Assembly (NCBI GenBank): GCA_963823095.1
Contig: CAWGKI010000001.1
Span: 1,488,001-1,552,000, forward strand
Origin: CAIVVT01 sp963823095
GTDB taxonomy: Bacteria; Acidobacteriota; Terriglobia; Bryobacterales; Bryobacteraceae
Direction of reading: 5' to 3'
DNA length: 64,000 bases
Of the stretch, positions 57,177-64,000 are shown one piece after another. Each line of letters opens with the position of its first letter. Positions within the stretch are counted from its first letter, which is position 1. Both the position numbers and the translations under genes were made by a program. The notes below the pieces were generated by a model. That model saw only the letters and a program-made list of their open reading frames with translations. It searched no databases and was not told the DNA's origin.

Positions 57177-58362
57177 TCAGGCAAAGATTTCTTGTGCGCG
57201 CTGGAGCCGGTCGCGCACTTGCACGCCATTGGCGCATTTCACCGTGCAATCGGTGCAATCGCCGCAGCGCACGTTGCGCAGCTCCTCGGGCATCGCGAGG
57301 AAGTTCTCGCGCGCCATCGGGAACTGGCCATAGCCCTCGGCGTACATCAGGAAGCGGAGCACGTCGGCGACGGGCAGCCCTTGCGAGCAGACGCCATCGC
57401 AGGAGTTGCACATGCGGCAGTAGCGCGGGCGCAGGAATTCTAGCTGTGCGCTCAGCACCTTTTCGTCCGCCGGATTGAACGGGCTGGACATGGAGCGCAG
57501 GTCCTCGTCGAGCTGATCCAGGTCCGTGATGCTCGGGATGGTGGTATCGACGTGCTTGTTCTTCATGGCCCACTTCAGGGCGGCGAGCATGGCGCCTTCG
57601 CGGTGGAGCTTCTTGATCACGTCGGGATCGCTCGGAACGACCGGGATCGGCTTGTAACCGCCCGCGAACACCTTCATGGCGACCAGTCCGATGCCGGCAG
57701 CGCGCGTCTGCTCCAGCAGGTCGTCGATGCTGCTGCCCATCGTGAAGTTGTAGGAGGCCAGCAGCACGTCGAACTTTCCGCACTTGATGACGGCCGGGAT
57801 CAGTTCGCGATGACCGACATGCGTGCTGATGCCGGCGAAGCGGATCTTGCCCTGTTGCTTGGCGATACGCTGGGCTTCGAGCAATTCGTCGGTGATGTGT
57901 TCGGGCTTGCTCTTAGAGTGGAGGTACCAGATGTCGAGGTAGTCGGTCTGCAACTCCTTGAGGCTGGTTTCCAGGTGAGCGAGCGCGCCGTCCTTGGTCG
58001 GGGCCAGGGTCTTCGAGGAAAGAATCAGACCCTTGCGCTTGCCCTTCAGTGCCGCTCCCACCATGCGCTCGTTGTTGCCGCCCTGGTAAACCCGCGCGGT
58101 GTCGAAGAAGTTGACTCCCATCTCGACGGCCTGCTGAGATGACGACCGGGTCGGAGGTCACCATGCAGCCGAAGCCCATGGTGGTCACTTTCAGCCCCGT
58201 CTTGCCGAGCGTGCGGTACTGCAGGCTGGGCTTCTTCGAGCCAGCCGGAGGCGCCGCGGCCGGTATCGGCGCGGGGAGACCAGTTGTGGCGGCAAGCGCC
58301 GTGGCAGGCAGTGCGAGCCCGGCGGCTGCGAGGAAATTACGGCGGGATGAGTTGTCCGGCAT
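57177..58362 (-). CDS. Aldo-keto reductase with Tat signal and ferredoxin-like C-terminus, one +1 frameshift
   Basis: From the ATG at 58362 the leader is SSRRNFLAAAGLALPATALA with the Tat twin-arginine pattern. The AKR domain starts LQYRTLGKTGLKVTTMGFGC. The frame breaks near 58137 and resumes MGVNFFDTARVYQGGNNERM, LILSSKTLAPT and YLDIWYLHS. The C-terminus has CRMCNSCDGVC and CGDCTDCTVKC, two cysteine clusters typical of 4Fe-4S AKRs. The repaired length is 394 residues. It would be exported folded with its cofactors. The substrate is unknown. Confidence 0.85.
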
Positions 58363-58436
58363 CAGAGTTAAAGCTCCAGTGTTCCGATTATGCCAGAGCA
58401 GGCCGGGCGAGCGGGGAGGCGCCCAGGCGATCCACG

Positions 58437-59273
58437 TCAACGCAAGGCGCACACGGCCTGAACGGAGGAGATTCGCCCCTCGCGGAAATTGCGGCCCATG
58501 TTGCGCACTTTCGTGTGCGCCGTCTCCCCCATCAGCAGGTGGATGCCCAGGGGCGGCGTGCCGGAATTCGTGAGACTCCTCTCCTTCGCTTCAAACCAGG
58601 CTTGCGACAGCGGACTTATGTCCTGCCAAAGCCGAATGTCGAAACCCAATTCAGTGAGGATATCCCGGACTTCGTCTTGGGACGCGAGAAAGCTCAGCGC
58701 CGAATCCTCGGCCCAAGGCAGGGGAAAGCCCGGCTCTCCGCCCTCGCCTAGAAAAATGTCGTGAAACACGAGCCGGCCGCCGGGAGCCAAAACTCGCGCC
58801 AACCCGGCGTAGAAGGCTCGTTTGTCCGCGATGTTCATCTGCACGTGTTCGGTCCAGACTACGTCGAAGGAAGCGTCCTCAAAGGGCAGCTCGCACGCAT
58901 TCGCCTGCTGGAAATCGACTTGGCCGGCAAGACCGACCATGCGAGCCAAAACTCCCGCCGCATCGATGTACTCCTTGGTCAGATCCACGCCGACGGCTCG
59001 GACTTCATGTTCGACGGCAAGATAGCGGACCGAACCACCGAGCCCGCATCCGACGTCGAGTACACGCTCGCCCGGGCGCAGCGCCGCGAGATCGGCCAAC
59101 TCGACGGTCGCCTGCCTGCCCCGAACATGGAATTCGTCAACCGGGGCAAGGTCAGCGGGCAGGAGATGCGACAGGTCCTTCCCCGCCGCGGTGAGAGCCC
59201 GCAAGATGCTGTCGAGGATGGCGCCCCGGCCATAATGGGACTCAATCGAACGCAAATCCTGGGGCTGCTTCAT
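58437..59273 (-). CDS. SAM-dependent methyltransferase (UbiE/sterol-type)
   Basis: A 278-residue methyltransferase. It has the long helical N-terminus, SAM loop VLDVGCGLGGSVRYLAVEH, VGVDLTKEYIDAA, LPFEDASFDVVWTEHVQMNI and VLAPGGRLVFHDIFLGEGG. These match the SAM-methyltransferase 11 group seen in quinone, sterol or sarcosine/glycine methylation. The substrate is not evident. It is independent of its neighbours. Confidence 0.88.
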   Translation of the reverse strand: MKQPQDLRSIESHYGRGAILDSILRALTAAGKDLSHLLPADLAPVDEFHVRGRQATVELADLAALRPGERVLDVGCGLGGSVRYLAVEHEVRAVGVDLTKEYIDAAGVLARMVGLAGQVDFQQANACELPFEDASFDVVWTEHVQMNIADKRAFYAGLARVLAPGGRLVFHDIFLGEGGEPGFPLPWAEDSALSFLASQDEVRDILTELGFDIRLWQDISPLSQAWFEAKERSLTNSGTPPLGIHLLMGETAHTKVRNMGRNFREGRISSVQAVCALR

Positions 59274-59465
59274 TGTGGCGCTCGCTCGCGTGCTGGGCCG
59301 ATCTAAGACGGCGGCGCACCCGGTTCAGTCAGACTACCAGGATGCACCAAAGCCGGGCGTGCAAACGTGCCCGTTTGATGCGGGCCACTTCCATGACTTG
59401 TTAATCTGGCTTAGGACAAGGGTTACTCGTGGGGCACACTCTGGTGAGATGCGGACGCCGGTAAA

Positions 59466-59834
59466 ATGCAGTGCCCTAAATGCAAATCCGAGCGCATGAG
59501 CCGCCAGCGCCGCACGCGCGCGGACCGCTGGAGATACGCAGCCGTCTACGAATGCGACGATTGCCTGCATCGCATTGGCGTCTCCTACTTGAACAAACCG
59601 CCGAAGCTCGCCGTGCCCCGGTTCTTGCGGATGCCCTGGATCACCTTCCACGCCCGCTGCCCGGAATGCGGCAGTCTGCAGGTCAAGGTGCAAAAGGAGC
59701 GGGATTACATCGAAGAATTCCGCGTCAATCCGTTGCGGATGATACAGCGGTTACTAAGAGCGCCCATGTACTACTGCGCGGGTTGCCGGCTTCAATTCCA
59801 CGACATACGTCCGATGATGAAACCGCGGGGCTGA
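59466..59834 (+). CDS. Small zinc-ribbon protein
   Basis: A 122-residue protein with four CxxC pairs: CPKC, CDDC, CPEC and CAGC, plus Arg-rich stretches (KSERMSRQRRTRADRWR). Two zinc ribbons are likely. No family is recognised. The ATG at 59466 has only a weak ribosome site. It may bind nucleic acid or a metal. Confidence 0.7.
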   Translation: MQCPKCKSERMSRQRRTRADRWRYAAVYECDDCLHRIGVSYLNKPPKLAVPRFLRMPWITFHARCPECGSLQVKVQKERDYIEEFRVNPLRMIQRLLRAPMYYCAGCRLQFHDIRPMMKPRG

Positions 59835-59910
59835 ATTGCGCTCTAATCTTGAGAGACTATTGGAAGTACGAGCGCGGAGATATACGGAACTCAGGGGAAC
59901 AACTCTTACC

Positions 59911-60615
59911 ATGATCAAATCCACATGGACTGCTGTCGTCGTTTTCGGACTGGCCGTTCTGCCGCTCGCGGCGGCGGACGCCACGGGCCGCTGGCAACTG
60001 AAGGGTGAAGTCGCGGGCAATCCGATCCTGGCGGACTGCAACTTCAAACAGGACGCCGCCAAACTCGCGGGAACCTGCAAAGCGGAAGGCACGAGCGTAT
60101 GGAATGTCGCGGGCGAGATCCAGGAGAAGAAAATCTCCTTCCATCACGACGTCGATTACGCGGGATCGACCTATACGCTGAATTACTCCGGCACTTTCGA
60201 ATCGGAAACGGCAGCCAAGGGCGATATCGAGGTCGCAGGCGCCTCCGGCGAGTTCACCCTGACGAAAGCCGCGGCCGAGGAGCCCAAGAAGGAAACGACC
60301 ACGGTCACAATCGCTCTCTCGGGTTCATGGAAAGTTGACATCGAGGTGGGGGGCGAGACGCACTCCGCCACGTGCTCTTTCCAGCAGGACGGAGAGAAGC
60401 TGACCGGCAACTGCAAATTGGAGGGCGGCGATCAGGCGCTGACCGGCGAGGTGAAGGGCGAGAAGGTGACTTGGACGCATAAAGGCGAGTACAACGGCCA
60501 GGCCCTGACAGCCACGTACAAGGGGAGCGTTCAGTCGCCTACGACCGTGAAGGGCGACGTTGACGTTCAGCCGTTCGACGTCTCGGGGACCTTCACGGCC
60601 ACCAAGGTTCAGTAG
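59911..60615 (+). CDS. Exported protein with two tandem copies of a ~100-residue beta domain
   Basis: A 234-residue protein from the ATG at 59911, with GGGG upstream and a signal peptide (MIKSTWTAVVVFGLAVLPLAAA). The halves align: DCNFKQDAAKLAGTCKAEG matches TCSFQQDGEKLTGNCKLEGG, and GDIEVAGASGEFTLTK matches GDVDVQPFDVSGTFTATK. The fold may be lipocalin-like. The two halves are joined by a charged linker. Function unknown. Confidence 0.75.
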   Translation: MIKSTWTAVVVFGLAVLPLAAADATGRWQLKGEVAGNPILADCNFKQDAAKLAGTCKAEGTSVWNVAGEIQEKKISFHHDVDYAGSTYTLNYSGTFESETAAKGDIEVAGASGEFTLTKAAAEEPKKETTTVTIALSGSWKVDIEVGGETHSATCSFQQDGEKLTGNCKLEGGDQALTGEVKGEKVTWTHKGEYNGQALTATYKGSVQSPTTVKGDVDVQPFDVSGTFTATKVQ

Positions 60616-61014
60616 TTCGTTCCGCGTTAAGAACAGGACCGGCGCGAGTGCGACTCCATTCCTACCCGCGCCGGGAATGAAGTAGCATGTAGGGCGTAAT
60701 GCGCCACCCCGTGCGTGCCCTGCCGCCACTGACCCTGCACTGCATGCTCGCGGCCAGCCAGGCACGGCACCCATTCGAAAGCCTTGGCCTTCCATTAGGG
60801 AAGCACTTCGCCACCGCCAGGTTTCCGATTGGGCCAGCGTCTAGCAGCGTTGTGCTGGGCGGCCCGATGGAAAGCGAAATGGGGGCGATTCCTCTGCCCG
60901 ATGCTCCCAAGACGGCGGCGGGCCCCACTCCGCGGATTCCACAAGGCCCGAGCGTAGTGAGGAACATCCGCGCATCACGAGTGCAATTTGCGGGCAATTG
61001 GAATGGAGTTTTGA
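60616..61014. other. Intergenic region before the GH3 gene
   Basis: No gene or repeat was recognised in 399 bases. The right end contains GGAG seven bases ahead of the ATG at 61015. Confidence 0.4.
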
Positions 61015-63319
61015 ATGAGAAACCAATCGATAATTCTGACGGCGTTACGCCGGCTGGTTCCCTGCGTCCTGTTAGGAGTTATCTCATTGCCCTCTGACGC
61101 CGCGCCAGCCGCGGCCGCAGCGAATGACGCCGAGCCCAATCGCAAGGTGGAAGATCTGCTGCGCCAGATGACTATCGAAGAGAAGGTCGGCCAGTTGTCG
61201 CAGATCGGCGGCATTGCTTTCATCCCGGACAAGATTGGGATCGACGAGCGCGTGCGAAGAGGACATGCGGGCTCGATACTCTGGCTCTCAGATCCGAAAG
61301 CGATCAACCGCCTGCAGAAGATCGCAGTCGAGCAGTCGCGCCTGCACATCCCTTCGATCTTCGGGCTCGATGTGATCCACGGTTTCAAAACCATCTTCCC
61401 GATCCCTGTGGCCATGGCCGCATCCTGGGATCCCGCATTGGTGGAGCGCTCGCAAAGCGTGGCCGCGCGCGAGGCACGCGCATCCGGCATTCACTGGACC
61501 TTCGCGCCCATGGTGGACATCGCGCGCGACGCGCGTTGGGGCCGCCTCATCGAGGGCGCGGGCGAAGATCCTTATCTGGGCGCCGCAATCGCTCGGGCGC
61601 AGGTGCGCGGATTCCAGGGCAAGGACGTCAGCCAGCCCGACCGCGTGCTGGCCTGCGCGAAGCACTTCGCGGGCTATGGCGCGGCCGAGGGCGGCCGGGA
61701 TTACGAGTCCGTCTTCATTTCGGAAGATCAGATGTGGAACGTCTACCTGCCGCCGTTCCAGGCGGCCGCCGACGAGGGCGCCGCCACGTTCATGAGCGCG
61801 TACATGGACCTGAACAACGTGCCAGCCACCGCGAACCAGTTCCTGTTGCGGGACGTGCTGCGCAAGACGTGGGGCTTCAAGGGATTCGTCGTGAGCGACG
61901 CCAATGCGGTCGGCGACCTGGTGACGCACGGCTTTGCCACGGACGCGAAAGACGCAGGGTTCCGCGCGCTGACGGCCGGTATCGACATGGACATGGCAAG
62001 CCATACCTATCTCGATCACCTTCCGGCCCTCGTTGAGGAGGGACGCATCCCGATGTCCCTCATCGACGACTCGGTGCGTCCGATCCTCGCGGCCAAATTC
62101 CGGCTTGGCCTCTTCGAACATCCCTACGTGGATGAGAGCCGCGTGGAGCAGGTCTACACGGCACCGGAACACCGGCAGGCCGCGCGACTGGCCGCTCAGC
62201 GCTCGGCTGTGCTGCTGCGCAACGAGGGCGGAATGCTGCCGCTGCAGAAAGACGCTGGCAAGTCCATCGCCGTCATCGGCCCGCTGGGCGATTCACTGAA
62301 CGACATGCTCGGCTCGTGGACGACCATGGGTCTGAAGTCGGATGCCGTGACGATCGTTCAAGGGATCCGCAACAAACTCGGAGCGGGCAGCAAAGTGGAG
62401 TTCGCGCCGGGTGTCGAGATCCGTAAAAAGTTCCCCTCGATGTTCGATAGTTTCCTGGGTCCCAAGCCCACACCAGCCTGGACCGAGGCCCGGAGCGTAG
62501 ACGAGTTCGACAAAGCGGTTGAGTTGGCCAAGCATTCCGACGTCGATCGTCCTCGCGCTCGGGCAGACGCCCGCAATGAGCGGCGAGATGGCGTCGCAAA
62601 TGTCGCTCGAACTGCCCGGCAGGCAGCAGCAACTCATGGAGACCGTGGCCGCGCTGGGCAAGCCTGTGGTGCTGGTGCTCGTCACGGGCAGGCCGGTGAA
62701 CATCGCTTGGGCCGCTGGGCACGTGCCGGCGATTCTGGAAGCGTGGCATGCAGGTACCGAGGCTGGCAACGCCATCGCCGACCTGCTTTTCGGCGACGCC
62801 AATCCGGGCGGCAAACTGCCACTGACCTGGCCGCGCCATGTGGGCCAGGAGCCTATGTATTACGCTCACAACGTGAGCCACGATCCGCGCAATCAGGACA
62901 AGCGCTACTGGGACGAAGCCAGCACGCCGCTGTACCCGTTCGGCTACGGACTGAGCTATACGAGCTTTGCCTTCTCCAACCTGCGCGTCAGCCAGAGCGA
63001 GGTAAAGGCCGGCCAGGCCCTGGAAGTCAGCGTCGATGTGGAGAACACGGGCAGCCGCCCCGGCGATGAAGTCGCGCAGCTCTACATCCACCAGCGATCA
63101 GGCAGCGCTTCCCGGCCGGTGCGCGAATTGAAAGGCTTCGAGCGCATCACCCTCGCGCCGCGCGAGAAGAAGACGGTTCACTTCCAGTTGGGTGAGAAAG
63201 AGCTGAAGTACTGGAACAGCGCCTCGAAAACGTGGGTCGTCGATCCGGCGAAATTCGATGTGTGGGCCGGCAACAACTCGGACGCGCAGTTGCACAGTTC
63301 GTTCACCGTAACGCAATAG
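61015..63319 (+). CDS. Secreted GH3-family beta-glucosidase (BglX-like), one +1 frameshift
   Basis: An exported beta-glycosidase of 767 residues after removal of one base near 62544. GGAG lies seven bases before the ATG, followed by a signal peptide. The N-domain has KVEDLLRQMTIEEKVGQLSQ, HIPSIFGLDVIHGFKTIFPI and ACAKHFAGYGAAEGGRDY. The probable nucleophile is Asp295 in FKGFVVSDANAV. The C-domain (after the frameshift) has LALGQTPAMSGE, LVTGRPVNIAW, GGKLPLTWPRHVG and a fibronectin-like tail with FELRGF-type GFERITLAPREK. It would cut beta-glucosides in the periplasm or outside the cell. Confidence 0.92.
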
Positions 63320-63339
63320 CGCTTCGAAGCAACAACCTT

Positions 63340-63368
63340 GAAACGGAGCCGCGACCGTCAGGAGCGGT
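63340..63368. repeat. Copy of the GAAACGGAGCCGCG repeat
   Basis: It reads GAAACGGAGCCGCGACCGTC and follows 21 bases after the GH3 stop. Confidence 0.8.
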
Positions 63369-63383
63369 AGTATCCCTGGGAAC

Positions 63384-63401
63384 GCCGGTCTCCAGACCGG
63401 C
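63384..63401. repeat. GCCGGTC-TCCA-GACCGGC hairpin
   Basis: It has the same shape as GCCGATC-TCCA-GATCGGC with two compensatory base changes in the stem, preceded by GGGAAC as in the other copies. Confidence 0.8.
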
Positions 63402-63464
63402 CCTGGAGTTTCTACATTTCAGCGGGGCCTCGAGCGGGGCCGGATCGAAGTGGCGCGTATGCAA

Positions 63465-63769
63465 TGTATCGGGGCATGCCTAGGCGTGCCGCAGGAGCGC
63501 CCTCAGTCCCGGCTTCAGCCGCCGCTGCTTTCCTCTCCGCCAACCAGGTAAAACAACATTCGGAGAACTCGTGCTGCCCGATCTCTCCCCTGTCGCCACA
63601 TTCCCGCTAGAGCGCTAAGATCCACCCTGGACGAACTGCATGGCTCTTTCAGCCGAACTCAGGACATTTCCTCGCGCGCGCCATACAAGCACGCTCGCGC
63701 CCTTCGCAGCGGCTGAAGCCGATTCCTTTCCGCAACGGTTCGGCACGCCTGAAGGCATGCCCTGATACA
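63465..63769. repeat. Second composite inverted-repeat element (305 bp)
   Basis: Left end TGTATCGGGGCATGCC-TA-GGCGTGCC and right end GGCACGCC-TGAA-GGCATGCC with CCCTGATACA match the ends of 56911-57076. The GATTCCTTTCCGCAACGG block is shared. The middle contains unrelated sequence of about 240 bases. Confidence 0.75.
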
Positions 63770-64000
63770 AAGCCGGTCATCCCCAAACGCGCTCCCAAAT
63801 GTGAAACTTCAGGCCGGTCTCCAGACCGGCCGGCCTTCAACATGTTCCCGCCCCACTTGCCGCAGGCGCGGCAATTGGGCCGATCTCGGAAATGGCGTTC
63901 CAGGAATCCGACCGCAAGCGAATAGTAGGGCGGCCCCTGGCCCAGCCACGGGTCCTGCATCAGCGTACCGGGCACCCCCGGCTCCATCCACGGCTGATTG
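63649..64000 (-). CDS. Partial open frame at the right edge, upstream part protein-like
   Basis: On the minus strand the frame is open from the window edge. It reads NQPWMEPGVPGTLMQDPWLG and QGPPYYSLAVGFLERHF, plausible protein, then passes into repeat-derived sequence. It may be the C-terminus of a gene truncated or extended by repeats. No family is recognised. Confidence 0.3.
   Translation of the reverse strand, partial: NQPWMEPGVPGTLMQDPWLGQGPPYYSLAVGFLERHFRDRPNCRACGKWGGNMLKAGRSGDRPEVSHLGARLGMTGFVSGHAFRRAEPLRKGIGFSRCEGRERACMARARKCPEFG
63812..63831. repeat. GGCCGGTC-TCCA-GACCGGCC hairpin
   Basis: An 8-bp stem with a TCCA loop. A degenerate copy of the GCCGATC/GGCGTTCC form follows at about 63878-63910. 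Confidence 0.75.

Noticed and set aside
1..64000. tRNA, rRNA, CRISPR arrays, prophage or transposase genes
   Set aside because: None was recognised by reading both strands. The repeats are short palindromes without regular spacers.

Overview
The window looks like chromosome from a high-GC soil-type acidobacterium of the Bryobacter/Solibacter kind. This is inferred from base composition, from an acidobacterial-type VWFA-related secreted protein (29132-30334), from the mix of housekeeping and secreted glycan genes, and from many dispersed palindromic repeats. No phage, transposase, CRISPR, rRNA or tRNA gene was recognised.

Layout. 1-4203: end of a secreted serine hydrolase, a frameshifted acyl-CoA ligase and thiC. 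4371-9333: an NAD-dependent epimerase, inositol-3-phosphate synthase, a divergent LytTR response regulator, a HigA antitoxin with a decayed HigB, and a secreted protein. 9488-14909: a membrane/hydrolase fusion, an epimerase and a two-domain acyltransferase resembling ornithine-lipid synthases. 15024-19338: a secreted cyclophilin and a three-gene operon with two phosphohexomutases. 19410-26575: MBL hydrolase, YgfZ, PHP phosphatase, S10 peptidase and PEP carboxykinase. 26703-29081: molybdopterin genes moeA-moaC-mogA. 29132-34215: VWA protein, then the translation operon DUF1385-prfA-prmC and a methyltransferase. 34330-40628: dinB, an orphan antitoxin, an isochorismatase-like hydrolase, a TrmB regulator, a redoxin with an in-frame UGA, and an ABC-F ATPase. 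40679-49740: a hybrid histidine kinase, a DUF1080 protein and a giant NHL/BACON protein. 49931-53106: lexA, prmA and the siroheme pair. 53592-63319: GT39-like glycosyltransferase, amidase, Fe-S aldo-keto reductase, methyltransferase, two small proteins and a GH3 beta-glucosidase.

Main observations. (1) The redoxin/DsbD-alpha protein at 37863-38912 has one in-frame TGA exactly where the first Cys of a CxxC motif belongs, followed by a well-placed SECIS-like hairpin, so it is a strong selenoprotein candidate. (2) The intergenic space is full of small hairpins whose stems differ in sequence but stay paired, mostly around a TCCA/TGGA tetraloop. A 99-bp member sits in frame inside prmC, and others supply the C-termini of an amidase, a glycosyltransferase and a small ORF. 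(3) A TGTAA-N4-TTACA palindrome abuts lexA and may be its operator. (4) Eleven genes are interrupted by fourteen frameshifts, all of +1 polarity, which points to sequence errors rather than true decay.
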